In this document: positions 1 to 15,000 of the stretch, piece after piece
Numbering within the stretch: position 1 is the stretch's first letter
Layout of the letters: the number at the start of each line of letters is the position of its first letter
Assembly: GCA_002633005.1 (NCBI GenBank)
Contig: NMRA01000338.1
Coordinates: forward strand, 277,690 to 341,689
DNA length: 64,000 nucleotides
Source of the DNA: Phoronis australis
Lineage: Eukaryota > Phoronida > Phoronidae
Reading direction: 5' to 3'
Program-made: the position numbers and the translations under genes
The notes under the pieces: model-generated
Seen by the model: only the letters and a program-made list of their open reading frames with translations
Told to the model about the DNA's origin: nothing
The model's database searches: none

Positions 1-59
1 GAACCAGAGCCAAGCTCTAAGTCAGCAGCTGGCCCCTGGGCTAATTCTTTAGATTCCAC
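1..59 (+). CDS. Exon (3' part): lead-in to the LPMO-like domain
   Basis: Read in frame from base 1 this gives EPEPSSKSAAGPWANSLDS plus two bases of the next codon, then the donor GTACGT at base 60. It ends in phase 2, which is exactly what the next exon at 1836 needs. The Glu-Pro start hints that another EP-rich stretch lies just upstream. The exon begins outside the window. Confidence 0.5.
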
Positions 60-3000
60 GTACGTTACTAAGCTGTAGCTTACTTTTGCGTCGTAACTAT
101 AATACTTCGTTTTTAGAAAAGTAACCACACATCCAGTCCATGGACCTAGGAGCAATATACATAAATATGTCCTCAATGCCGAAGCAGCCACATTTGTGTC
201 GGTAGAGAAGTAGGTATTGTACCGTTCTTAGTGGGTTTTACCTGGCAGTCCACACGTCACTGGACTTGCTGCGTTTCTTCCACTCTGATGTTGAAAACTC
301 TGTGACAAAATGAAAAGTTGTGTCTCGCTTCGCGGCGAAACCATTGCACGCGATAAAAGAAACTTTATTCGTTCTTATTTTTTGGCCCTTTCACTCCCAC
401 CAAAAAGGAAGTGAAGTTTAGAATAAAAGTGGCAAAAAAGGGAAGTAGACTGTTTTCATCCCAAAACATCTTCTTTCCTTCACCGCAATGCTAACTAAAC
501 ACAAGTCAACACCAGATTCTGAAAACAAATTTCCTACAGATTCCAAAAACATGGTCCACAAGTGCTGCTATTCTCTTAATTTTTTTAAAAATGTTGAGTT
601 GATTGAGGGCTACCTGAAATCGCAACAGATTTATCAGTCGCAGCAAGAATGCTATGGAAGTCCTTCATTTTGAAGAAAAGTGTATCTGAGGTCGATTTTG
701 TGCACTTTTCTTATCCCCAACCTGTTTACAAATGTAAACAAACCAAAACTAGATTCACTGAACCTAGTAATGCCTACCTTAAAACTGCGCCACACTGGAC
801 CTACTTCAAATATTTAATTTATTGGCAGTGTAAATTGCCCGCGGCTACAGTCTAACTGTACAGTGCCACGAAATGTCGAGCAGATCACGCCATTTGGCGG
901 TCGGCAGCGTCATTTTCAACCTTTCAGTGAACACTTTGCGTACAATACATAAACGTCCTTGTATACGGGTACCTTGTATTTGAATAGTCCAAAGCTCGAG
1001 TATTGCTGAATAGTTTCATTTGGTTGGAAGAGTAGTAATTTCTTTTTTCACAGCCAGTAAGAACATATTTACCCTTGACAGTTTTCGGCTCCCATCAATT
1101 ACCATCTTCCGAAATTATTGCACGCTTGGTGGCGTGGTGATGAGGCTGTTCCAAATTTTGGACATCGTGTAACCTCCGTCATCCCTGTTCATGACTGATC
1201 CACTCAATCTGGGTCAGGAAAAGTGGATCAGTCATGAACAGGGCCGATGGAGGTTATAAGTTGTACAAAATTTGAAACAGCCTGATCACCACGCCACCTA
1301 GCGTCCAATAACTTCGGAAGATGGCAGCTGATAGGAGCCGAAACTGTCAAGGGTAAATATGTTCTTACTGGTTGTTAAAAAAGAAACTAGTACTCATAAA
1401 ACTCGAGTAATCGAAATTTGTATACAAGTTTTCAGATTCGATTTTGTGTTTGAAAGTCCTATACGAAATATAGTATGAATATAACTGATTGAGAATGGAG
1501 CGAAAAAATGAATATAATGCAGTACACTCACAGGACTCTTCAGTTCGGAAAGTGTTGATAAGTGATATAGGCTAATCCACTCACACCTCTTTATTTGATC
1601 AAGAAACAAAGAATAACGAATAGGTATTGTTCATCCATCTCCCGTTTTGAAAGAACATAAAATCGTTCACACTCTACTTCATTTGACAAGTGGAACATAT
1701 TTTTATTAAAAGATCGAGTGGGAACAAGTGTCTTTACATTTCGACTACTGGAACGTATACGAAAAATCGGTGTGTGTAGATAGTGCTTAAATGTACTATA
1801 TATTTCCTTTGACTACTCTTTTGTTTCTACATTAGACGACTGGTACAGAGTGTGACGTTACCAGAAGGGTTTACCTGCCAACGCTGTGTGCTTCGACTAC
1901 TTCGCCAGGCCGTTGAATGGGGACGGGGATATGTTTTCAGAAGTTGTGCCGACATCAAAGTAGTGTCAGGTAACCTCAACAGGGGGCGTTGTCATCGGAG
2001 GAATGGGAACGGATTGAAGGTTGAAAAATGGAAGTTCTGAAGGGTGAATGGAACCTAGCAGTGTATCGGAAAATGTATGGAGTTGAAGTCACGTGCTGTA
2101 GAACGATTTATTAGTTTTATGGCCACTCATGTTTGACTGAAATCCAGTGAAACGACAGGTAGAGCGTATGTAAACATGCATACACTGTAAGAATTTTCTC
2201 GTTTTATTTTTATTAAATTGTTCTTTTATGTCCTGTTTTCAGTTCCGATGGACACGCGGGACTGCTCAAATCAAGGTTCTTTTACTCAAGGAAAATGTCG
2301 ATGCAATAGGTTATACTCTGGGTCGAACTGTGAAAACAAGGGTGAGTTTTCAAATTGGTTTATCATACAATCCCTCTTGAAACAGATCTATGTGCCACCA
2401 GCGCCGGATGTGGGATGTCGCAAGGGGGAAAGTCATCATGCTTCAAAGGTAATAACGTAACGATACTTCGGTCGCTGGGCTCTCTGCATACGCCTATGGT
2501 CACCACCGCGTTCTATTAGCATCCACCACCACCACCACCATCCCACATTAACTTCGTCATCATAACCATGGTCGTCGTAGTCACCGGCGTCTTTGCTATC
2601 GTTATCAGAGTTTGTCTATTGGCACTGCGTGTGAGAACTGACTATCCAACCCAGTGTCTCGAAACAAGAGTGTGATTACAAAAGCAGAAATTTATTTTTG
2701 AGGGAATAATCAGCTTGCTAGATTTAGAGATGAATAATTTTTGCTCATGATATCGAAAACTAATTGACGATTGAATGAATGCGTTGTGTGTGTGTTTATT
2801 TATGACTTAGAATGTACAGCTGTTTGAGTTATTAATGCATGAAAACAGCCGCATGATGTAGTCATCCTGCTTATATTCACCAAATGTTGTCACATTCTGG
2901 ATATACGGCACACCCATTAGATAAATAGTCAGTGAAGCATTTTGCAAGCCGAGAACTTGTCCAGTTAGAAAGATAAGTCCTAACAAGCTGGGCAAAATGT

Positions 3001-6000
3001 AATGACCGTCTAATACCTGATCATCACTTAGAAGAAAATTTATTATTTCAAAAAATTCTTTTTATTTCTAGACGAATGTCTTCTGGATTCTGACTGCGGT
3101 GGCCACGGGGTTTGCAGATCAGTGGACACCACGTTCTATCCAAAGAAACAATGCTACTGTTCCCCCGGCTGGTTCGGGGAAAACTGCGCTATGGGTACGT
3201 AGTAGTGGTAGTGGTAGAGTAACTGGTAGTGAACGTGATAGTGGTAGTAGTATATTGTTTATTTAAGTGACATGTGCTTGAATTGAAACAATTAATTCAG
3301 AATTTAAAATCACACCTAGCCCGTTGGGCTCATGTGACACTGGTTACATAGTAATGTATAAACACCTCTTGCATTAAAAAAGTGCTTGACATGAACATAA
3401 ACAGAAAGATCCCTGAACAAATTAATCTAAGCTTATGTATAGCAGAAAAATTCAAAAAAGTGGAATGCAAGTTGCTGGCCTCATTATATAGTTGACTACA
3501 TAAGTCGTGACACAAAATGCTAAAATTCCACAGCACTGAGACCACATAAGCGACATAACGTATTTTCTGGTTCAATATTAGTGCACCTTCCAACCTCATT
3601 TCCAATGTAAGAATTCCTAATTATCGAAACACCTCGTTATTTTATTTAAGCAATCTCAAGGTTCGTTTGATAAAAATTTCTTTAATTTTCAGAATCGTCG
3701 TTGTCTACTGTGGACGTCGACTTCAAGACATACCAGTTTGCTAACGTTGTGAAAGGGACTCATCAGTTGTTCTGGAAACATATTGCAAAGGTAAAGAAAA
3801 CCAAACGATCCTGTACATGTAGCTAATTTGTTAAACACTGCTCTTAAACGTCAAGTAGGGCCTACATGTAGCCTACCGTGGCAAAGCCTACTCTTGATAA
3901 TACATGACGATTACATGACATTGTGAACCTGAACTCAATTAGTCATTACTCAAATTACCGCTGATCTCTGGGATTGAAAAGGATTTGCAACTGGGTTCCA
4001 CGAATGACTTGTCACAGCGGGTGATTCCGTGCGCCGAGCATGAGTAAAGAGATGGTAAACTGTCAGTAGTCATTCTAAGCCCTGAAAGCATTACTGATCT
4101 GATAAAGGACAATGTGAGACCGGGCGTGCGTTCAGTAGACGCTAGGACCTACGCTAGGACCTACGCTAGGACCTAGCTAAAGTCTAGTCAAGGTCACGTG
4201 TTTTTATTTAAAATACACGGGAATATCTCACGTAATCTCGCGAAGTCTTGCTTTTTAGCGAGGTCCTAGCGTTACTGAACGGAAGGCGGTTTTATAGCGG
4301 TGTGCGACCCAAATCAAAATTCCGTTTTTAGCGGAACGGATATCGTGCAACAGCTTAGGATAATGATTATGGTGACAACTCTAAACCATTCCAAAAAACC
4401 TCATGTGAACTCAGTATTAAAAATAAACGACGTATTTCTTAATAGCGCTTGTTCTAATTCTCATAGGATCAAGAAGTTGAAGTCATAATGAGAGTAAAAA
4501 CAAACACTTGGGTTGGAATTGGTTGGCGGCCAAAGAGTCTAACAAACGCTTGTAGGAATTTTCCTCTTTCTATCGGCTCGCCAATGGCTGAGCCCGTGTC
4601 TACCGCAGAGCCGGAATCCACTTCTGAACCAGAAAGCACGGCTGAACCGGAGTCAACTGCTGAGCCGGAATCCACGGCCGAACCCAAATCGACAGCTGAA
4701 CCGGAATCCACGGCCGAACCCAAATCGACAGCTGAACCGGAATCCACGGCCGAACCCAAATCGACAGCTGAACCGGAATCCACGGCCGAACCCAAATCGA
4801 CAGCTGAACCGGAATCCACGGCCGAACCCAAATCGACAGCTGAACCGGAATCCACGGCCGAACCCAAATCGACAGCTGAACCGGAATCCACGGCCGAACC
4901 CAAATCGACAGCTGAACCGGAATCCACGGCCGAACCCAAATCGACAGCTGAACCGGAATCCACGGCCGAACCCAAATCGACAGCTGAACCGGAATCCACG
5001 GCCGAACCCAAATCGACAGCTGAACCGGAATCCACGGCCGAACCCAAATCGACAGCTGAACCGGAATCCACGGCCGAACCCAAATCGACAGCTGAACCGG
5101 AATCCACGGCCGAACCCAAATCGACAGCTGAACCGGAATCCACGGCCGAACCCAAATCGACAGCTGAACCGGAATCCACGGCCGAACCCAAATCGACAGC
5201 TGAACCGGAATCCACGGCCGAACCCAAATCGACAGCTGAACCGGAATCCACGGCCGAACCCAAATCGACAGCTGAACCGGAATCCACGGCCGAACCCAAA
5301 TCGACAGCTGAACCGGAATCCACGGCCGAACCCAAATCGACAGCTGAACCGGAATCCACGGCCGAACCCAAATCGACAGCTGAACCGGAATCCACGGCCG
5401 AACCCAAATCGACAGCTGAACCGGAATCCACGGCCGAACCCAAATCGACAGCTGAACCGGAATCCACGGCCGAACCCAAATCGACAGCTGAACCGGAATC
5501 CACGGCCGAACCCAAATCGACAGCTGAACCGGAATCCACGGCCGAACCCAAATCGACAGCTGAACCGGAATCCACGGCCGAACCCAAATCGACAGCTGAA
5601 CCGGAATCCACGGCCGAACCCAAATCGACAGCTGAACCGGAATCCACGGCCGAACCCAAATCGACAGCTGAACCGGAATCCACGGCCGAACCCAAATCGA
5701 CAGCTGAACCGGAATCCACGGCCGAACCCAAATCGACAGCTGAACCGGAATCCACGGCCGAACCCAAATCGACAGCTGAACCGGAATCCACGGCCGAACC
5801 CAAATCGACAGCTGAACCGGAATCCACGGCCGAACCCAAATCGACAGCTGAACCGGAATCCACGGCCGAACCCAAATCGACAGCTGAACCGGAATCCACG
5901 GCCGAACCCAAATCGACAGCTGAACCGGAATCCACGGCCGAACCCAAATCGACAGCTGAACCGGAATCCACGGCCGAACCCAAATCGACAGCTGAACCGG

Positions 6001-9000
6001 AATCCACGGCCGAACCCAAATCGACAGCTGAACCGGAATCCACGGCCGAACCCAAATCGACAGCTGAACCGGAATCCACGGCCGAACCCAAATCGACAGC
6101 TGAACCGGAATCCACGGCCGAACCCAAATCGACAGCTGAACCGGAATCCACGGCCGAACCCAAATCGACAGCTGAACCGGAATCCACGGCCGAACCCAAA
6201 TCGACAGCTGAACCGGAATCCACGGCCGAACCCAAATCGACAGCTGAACCGGAATCCACGGCCGAACCCAAATCGACAGCTGAACCGGAATCCACGGCCG
6301 AACCCAAATCGACAGCTGAACCGGAATCCACGGCCGAACCCAAATCGACAGCTGAACCGGAATCCACGGCCGAACCCAAATCGACAGCTGAACCGGAATC
6401 CACGGCCGAACCCAAATCGACAGCTGAACCGGAATCCACGGCCGAACCCAAATCGACAGCTGAACCGGAATCCACGGCCGAACCCAAATCGACAGCTGAA
6501 CCGGAATCCACGGCCGAACCCAAATCGACAGCTGAACCGGAATCCACGGCCGAACCCAAATCGACAGCTGAACCGGAATCCACGGCCGAACCCAAATCGA
6601 CAGCTGAACCGGAATCCACGGCCGAACCCAAATCGACAGCTGAACCGGAATCCACGGCCGAACCCAAATCGACAGCTGAACCGGAATCCACGGCCGAACC
6701 CAAATCGACAGCTGAACCGGAATCCACGGCCGAACCCAAATCGACAGCTGAACCGGAATCCACGGCCGAACCCAAATCGACAGCTGAACCGGAATCCACG
6801 GCCGAACCCAAATCGACAGCTGAACCGGAATCCACGGCCGAACCCAAATCGACAGCTGAACCGGAATCCACGGCCGAACCCAAATCGACAGCTGAACCGG
6901 AATCCACGGCCGAACCCAAATCGACAGCTGAACCGGAATCCACGGCCGAACCCAAATCGACAGCTGAACCGGAATCCACGGCCGAACCCAAATCGACAGC
7001 TGAACCGGAATCCACGGCCGAACCCAAATCGACAGCTGAACCGGAATCCACGGCCGAACCCAAATCGACAGCTGAACCGGAATCCACGGCCGAACCCAAA
7101 TCGACAGCTGAACCGGAATCCACGGCCGAACCCAAATCGACAGCTGAACCGGAATCCACGGCCGAACCCAAATCGACAGCTGAACCGGAATCCACGGCCG
7201 AACCCAAATCGACAGCTGAACCGGAATCCACGGCCGAACCCAAATCGACAGCTGAACCGGAATCCACGGCCGAACCCAAATCGACAGCTGAACCGGAATC
7301 CACGGCCGAACCCAAATCGACAGCTGAACCGGAATCCACGGCCGAACCCAAATCGACAGCTGAACCGGAATCCACGGCCGAACCCAAATCGACAGCTGAA
7401 CCGGAATCCACGGCCGAACCCAAATCGACAGCTGAACCGGAATCCACGGCCGAACCCAAATCGACAGCTGAACCGGAATCCACGGCCGAACCCAAATCGA
7501 CAGCTGAACCGGAATCCACGGCCGAACCCAAATCGACAGCTGAACCGGAATCCACGGCCGAACCCAAATCGACAGCTGAACCGGAATCCACGGCCGAACC
7601 CAAATCGACAGCTGAACCGGAATCCACGGCCGAACCCAAATCGACAGCTGAACCGGAATCCACGGCCGAACCCAAATCGACAGCTGAACCGGAATCCACG
7701 GCCGAACCCAAATCGACAGCTGAACCGGAATCCACGGCCGAACCCAAATCGACAGCTGAACCGGAATCCACGGCCGAACCCAAATCGACAGCTGAACCGG
7801 AATCCACGGCCGAACCCAAATCGACAGCTGAACCGGAATCCACGGCCGAACCCAAATCGACAGCTGAACCGGAATCCACGGCCGAACCCAAATCGACAGC
7901 TGAACCGGAATCCACGGCCGAACCCAAATCGACAGCTGAACCGGAATCCACGGCCGAACCCAAATCGACAGCTGAACCGGAATCCACGGCCGAACCCAAA
8001 TCGACAGCTGAACCGGAATCCACGGCCGAACCCAAATCGACAGCTGAACCGGAATCCACGGCCGAACCCAAATCGACAGCTGAACCGGAATCCACGGCCG
8101 AACCCAAATCGACAGCTGAACCGGAATCCACGGCCGAACCCAAATCGACAGCTGAACCGGAATCCACGGCCGAACCCAAATCGACAGCTGAACCGGAATC
8201 CACGGCCGAACCCAAATCGACAGCTGAACCGGAATCCACGGCCGAACCCAAATCGACAGCTGAACCGGAATCCACGGCCGAACCCAAATCGACAGCTGAA
8301 CCGGAATCCACGGCCGAACCCAAATCGACAGCTGAACCGGAATCCACGGCCGAACCCAAATCGACAGCTGAACCGGAATCCACGGCCGAACCCAAATCGA
8401 CAGCTGAACCGGAATCCACGGCCGAACCCAAATCGACAGCTGAACCGGAATCCACGGCCGAACCCAAATCGACAGCTGAACCGGAATCCACGGCCGAACC
8501 CAAATCGACAGCTGAACCGGAATCCACGGCCGAACCCAAATCGACAGCTGAACCGGAATCCACGGCCGAACCCAAATCGACAGCTGAACCGGAATCCACG
8601 GCCGAACCCAAATCGACAGCTGAACCGGAATCCACGGCCGAACCCAAATCGACAGCTGAACCGGAATCCACGGCCGAACCCAAATCGACAGCTGAACCGG
8701 AATCCACGGCCGAACCCAAATCGACAGCTGAACCGGAATCCACGGCCGAACCCAAATCGACAGCTGAACCGGAATCCACGGCCGAACCCAAATCGACAGC
8801 TGAACCGGAATCCACGGCCGAACCCAAATCGACAGCTGAACCGGAATCCACGGCCGAACCCAAATNCTTTGTATGAGGTCGTGCTTACTTCCTCTCATAG
8901 AAGCACCCTTTTTACGCAATCTCAGATTGAGTTGGCACGGCTGCAAGCCCTTTCACCATGTATTTAAAGGGCTCGCGAAATCGAGGCTGTTACTATCACC

Positions 9001-12000
9001 ACTAGTACACGCACGCCCTCTAGTTATTGTAGATTTTCCGAATAGCCCCATTGCTCTGTCTCAGATGAATAACGTTTTCCCATGCCTACATATTTTACAG
9101 CTACGGAGCCCCAAGACTACTCGATTGAAAACAATCCCATGCATATCATATTTGCGAGTGGCCAACAGAAAGGTGCATACACTCATAGACAGAAATCTGG
9201 TGTTGACACGTGCGAATCGTGTGACAAAGATTTCTACAAAGAAGACGAATTGAAGTATCACGGTCTAACCAGAGGCGTATCATCGATAAACTTTCTAGGT
9301 AAGAATAAATCTGGCTCTACTGATTTGTTAATAAGTATTGTATAGTTTGTAATGATCAGTGGTCCAAACCAACCTGCAACTTTTACATGCATCAAGTTTT
9401 TCAACGATCAACATTACGGCAGAACTGGCATCGATTGGCAGTTTCTGTGACAAAAGGCAACAATAAAACACAATTTTAACTTAAAAGGGCATAGGATCTG
9501 GGTAGAGTTAAGCAACGCTAGGACCTCGCTAAAAACCAAGACTTCGCGAGATTACAAGAGATATTTCGTAAATTTTCAATGAGAGCACGTGATTTTGGCC
9601 TGAGGCGTCCTTAGCTTCTAATCCTTCCCAGTACACTATACAATATCACAAGGTCTGACACTCAGGTATAAGAACTCCACGGATGCTTCACTTCAGTAGT
9701 CCATATCAAAGACGCATCTCAATAAATTAACACAAAAAAGATTCATCAAACCATGAGCGATTGTTCTTTCTCCTGATAGCATCTACAGCGTCCTGCTCCT
9801 CACTGATCAATGCATTCGGCAATAAATTTCGTTTTCAGTATGTCCAATACACGTCGCACGCCCATCTAATTGAGCTTCAGGTAACCTGCTGGCATTAACC
9901 TCTAGATAATGACGGTGCTCGAAAAATGAGTCTGTTTTGATCCTGGGGTGATTTTGACTAACGAAGAATTAAGTTTTGATCGCATGACCTCGTATATAAA
10001 CTTCAACATTGATTACAGAGAAACCGTCTGAGAACTCGCCGTGCACATACTTGTATCGCACGCCCCGTGGATGCAGCGGCAAGTTTTGCGACTACAGAGT
10101 TACGTGGACTTACGAAACAGAAACGGATTCTATATCCTTCATTCTCTCTGGAAAATCAGGCCAGTGGCTGGGCCTTGGTATATCGGAGGATAGGGTTATG
10201 GTGAGCAATTTCGCGTTATGCACCAACACACTCTTAGTTGGGGGGTGTTGATGGTTTTGCAGCGCGATGCATTGCTTCCAGTTCAAAATCAGATTGAGTT
10301 GTGAGGGTGAATTTAGGAAGAACCATTCTGTCCTCGAGGCGTTACCACGTTCATGATTATGACTTCGCCCTGGACTAAGTGGTTTTATTGAGATAAATAG
10401 CTACTTTGCAGAGACTTAAGGAGGGTGGAATTTCTGTAGTTCATCATTACAAACAGAAATTAAAAATTAAATTAAACTTAGAAGATGGTTGTATGGCAAA
10501 AATCACCGTTATTGAAACGCTGAAAGCCGATAACCAAGGTAATGAAATACATGTCTGATTATAGATAAAGGTATATAGTATGATTTCTACTTCAAAGAAA
10601 TGATCGACGTAAACGTGGGACTAAGAAAAAAGATAATTTTGTCCAAAAATATGTGAATATACAAAGACTTCACATATTGCGAACGAGGATTAAACACAAG
10701 ATGTAAACCTAGTGCAACAAAACGTGGATAAATCTAAGAGTGTATACATTACAATGGTGTGAGAGAAGAGTTTAGCAGGAAGGCACTAAAATGAGTAAAA
10801 CTGAATCCTTCTCGAGCCACCAAATGTCACTAAACCGGTTGCTAACTTCAGCTTTTGTAGTTTTAGAAGATGTGAGTGCAACAACCAGAAATTGAACCCA
10901 CGTCCTTTTCAGCCGAGTCTCCCACAAATACGCACACGCACATGCAAACACATACACCTAGGCAGACTTAGGCATTGTGTCATAAGTGCACATCGTAGTC
11001 GCGGTCCACAAATTGTTGAAGCCTTAATTTCGCTGTTTTAAACATGATGGTTGAAAAAGATAGCTCTTCAAGAATGTCTATGGGATGGTTAAGTTTTTGG
11101 AGTGATTTTTACAATAGGCTGGTGTAGTTTACGTGCAACAACACGTAACTGCTCACAAGAGCGGTGACTTTTTCATAGAAGCTCCATAAAAATTACCCCT
11201 TTTCTTCTTGTCCAAACTCCAAATAGGTGTGTGGTATCCTACTGTCTCATCTGCACCCCAATCAAAATTTTTATCCAGTAGCCCCCGCGGACTAACCCAG
11301 CCGTGACAACCAGGAAAATATTAGTGATCTGTACGAGTAAAGCCGTACCCGTGCATGGCTGGACAGAGCTACTGACACTTGACACTGCGTTACACCGACC
11401 GGAAATACTAGGCCATCTTTCTTCCAGACATGGTTTGTAACGGGAGGTACGTTTGACCTGTGGGATTAGACAATTTCCCCTCAATATTTTTACCCTTGAG
11501 GTAGGTTTGACCTGTGGAATTAGGAAACTTAAATCCAATCTGTTTTATCTTCGATATAGGTTTGACCTGTGGCATTAGACAATTTCAATCAAATGTTTTT
11601 ATCCTTGAGATAGACCTGACCTGCGGGATTAGATAATTTCAACCCAATTGTTTTTCATTTCAGCCAAAAACTGATGCCATCATTGGCTTTATTGATGGTG
11701 ATGGGAAGGCCCACATCATGGATACGTAAGTACGAATTGACACTTGCGAGTGCTTTTTGACATTTACACCAAAGTCAATGGATTTTTTATCGCCGAGTAG
11801 ATTTACTGAGATACACAGCGAAAACAGCAATATGAAGTGTTTCATTCCTTTGTTTCTCTTGTATTGTTGTGGCCGAAAACCAACGACCGTCGTGTTCATT
11901 ATGCAACGTGTTCTGTATATTTGTGGTCATTATCGATTTTGCCGCTGTAAAACGCATTTTGGGTTATCATTCAATGGGATAGACTTACTGGAGTATTAGC

Positions 12001-15000
12001 TTTTATAGGTGCTGTAAAACAAATGTTCAGTTCTCGCCGTTGTCTGTTAGATATTCGCGAAATCAACACCGGTGTCATCCCCATTTAAATACGTTAAATT
12101 TTTAACGCGTGGGATTTGGCTCAACGGCTATGGAATCTCAAGAATGTCACTATGTTAGCGCCTTCTGGTTTTACTCGTTAGCGCGTTAGACAAACTATTC
12201 CTGGAGCCAATGAACTTTCACGATTTCCGAAACTAAAACTTGTATAGCAGTAAATAAGGTCACTTGACCCTGTCACTTATGCTCCGTGAACTTAATACTG
12301 TTGCTGTGTTGCTGACATATTACAATATGTTGGGTATAACTATACGTTGACATAAAGAATTCAATAAGAAATTATCTCAGATGTCCTGTGACTGAGTGGG
12401 ATTGGTGTATTAATATGAAGGGTTCCTAAAAGAGTACATTTCTACGCGTTAAAATGTGCTTAATCTACGCACAGGAAGGTACCTGTTTAAGAACCCTTTG
12501 GCGCTTCATAGAAAAGTTTCAGTGATGAAACACCTCAGACGACCAAGAATGCTGTTTGGCATGAATTCCTTTTTGCGAACCAATCAGGAAAATCCAATGC
12601 CCCGATCAAGAATATATACAGGTCGTTGACACTTATTACAATATGGTAGAAAATAAAAAGAAGAAATAAATTAGCACGAGAGTAAGCCTACTTGGAAACT
12701 GATAATTATTATTATTGTCTCCTTTTAAATGCACAATAAGTAAATTTACATATACGCCACACTTCAATTTGGTTTTCTATTTGCAGCGCTATTAACATTT
12801 TCTACACTTAGTGCCGCATAATAACTTTCAACAACGCATTGTGCAATTGCAGATGGGTGGACTCCAGAAAGCCACCGAAAAAGGATGAAAAACAAGACGT
12901 CACCCTGGTAAAAGCAACTGACCTTGACGGTGTCACAACTTTTCATTTCACGCGCAAGCGCAATACTGGAGACTCGAAAGATTTTGCATTTTCCGACGAA
13001 AATTGTTACCACATGCTTTTTGCCAGAGGTCCACTAAACGGCGCAAAAGACGGGATTTCGAAGCATAAAATAACACCAACCTCTTCAATCGAAAAGCTGT
13101 GCATTAGTAAATGTACCCCAGGTGGCAGTCCTCAACCAGGTAAGTAAAAAGCCATGCACTGCACCCCTAATGACATTTTGATTTGTTCTCGCATCATATT
13201 GATATTTGTCATTCTTTAAGTGCACATTCAATCATGTGGCTCTCATGATTTCGGCAACTTGTTCAGTACAGCGCCATCTACTCCCACTGTGTTTCGAAGT
13301 ACTCTTTTGCCTTTCTTAAGATAGTCAGTCAAAGCACTTGCCCAATTCTTTGCCTCAGCATGAAGGAGTGTTGGCGTAGTCCTTGTTATTGATGCCTTTT
13401 CCTAGACACCTTCACATCACTGTGAAAGTATCCTTGAATTCACGTTACTTTGGTGATTTAAATATTCGTTCTATCGTTAGAATAGCCGACTGTCGAAACA
13501 ACCACGCCAAATTGAAGTTCTCTATTCCGCCAGACGGCGATTAGGTTTCGTTCAGCGCCACCTAGAGATTCCATGAAATGCAGGGGAGGTTTCAAAAGTA
13601 GTATCAACAGCGTTTTAATACCTCAGTTTCCTGCTATCATAATGCCGGCAAATTTCCCCTTCTGTTCGTTGGGGTGTACTAATGGCACATGGAAAAGTCA
13701 AACCTTTTGAATTGTCCATGGACGAAGGACACCATGTTCCACACATTCCCCATTTCAAAGAATTCGGACCTGTGAAATCAGTGAAAGCGGGAAAATTTCT
13801 TACTCAGCCGATGTCAAAAAGGTAAAATAAGTCGCTGAACTATCTTCGGTTGGCTAATCAAACAATTGGAGGACTGGCAGCGGGATTTATGCCTTGTTTT
13901 TAGACCACATGTAAAGCCAAACCACTATGTAGTAATTCAATTTATGTCCACCAAATGTGGCTATGTAACTATTTCAGCTATCACGGAGTCAAGTACCCTT
14001 GCCATGACCAGGGTCACAAAGTAGTAACAAACTGTCGTAAGCAAAGTTTTAAGTGACCAAGTTGCTATTCTTAGTTTGACCGTCAATTTAAAGTACTTAG
14101 AATAGTGGAAAGTTAAATACAACACCCAGAACCACTCACTATATAATAAATAACCATGTTTTCTTTTTTGCAATCTTCATCCTGCTGTTAGATTTTTGAT
14201 TAATGCTGAAGGATTTGCCTCGTAAAACAGCCGTGCTAAGAGAATGAACGGACTCCGAGTAGGTGCAACAATGTAACGTCTCTATTTGGCTGCACCGATT
14301 GTGCTTATAGGTAAAATACACGTCTTCAAAGTGACGATAAAGTTCCCAAATCTTGTCTACCAGGACGTCTATTCTCGACTTAAAGACCCAGTCACTATGG
14401 AACTCACACGAGCGATTGAGCAACACGTAAGTTCTGTCGTCTCTGCTTCTACGAATCAAACTGTGTTTTAACAAAGCAAATGTGCACATTTGTAGTGAGA
14501 ATTCTTTAAAACCGAACTGGGTAATACAATGATGATTTACATCCTTGGCAAAGAAAAAAGCTTGGACTTCTGAAGCTCGGGCAAACACAGTATACAAAAC
14601 AAGTAGAATGTTTATGCTGCAATGCATCGAAGCAGGTATTCATATGAACATGCTACTTTAATAAGAAACATCAGTTGTCCTACAATAAAACAGATCGATA
14701 CCTTGGGAGAGCAATGCTACCTGAAACCGAAAAACGAGGGCAGTATTGCTCTCCCTCAGTCGATATGACCAGATATCATCATCCAGATCGGTACATTTGT
14801 GTATTAGTTTTCAGCATCCAAGCTAACCAACCAATTTTCAAATCGACAATGTTCATCCCTTCTTGCCAATAAAAGCTCTCGGTGTTCACTCGTTATGGGT
14901 TGATAGAAAAACGTGTTTAGAAAATAGACTGTTAACCGCTGAAAACCGCTTTGGTCACTATAAATCCCTGTTCAAAAGGGGACCGTAGTAAAAATAATGC

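Noticed and set aside
4692-8865. CRISPR-like array
   Set aside because: Units are contiguous and coding, with no variable spacers, in an animal gene.
4469-8946. Two giant ORFs on the - strand (silk-like GSAVDL/GSAVDS and IWVRPWIPVQLS repeats)
   Set aside because: They are antisense translations of the 36-bp repeat, whose unit happens to be stop-free in several frames. The + frame alone joins DOMON exons with correct splice phases.
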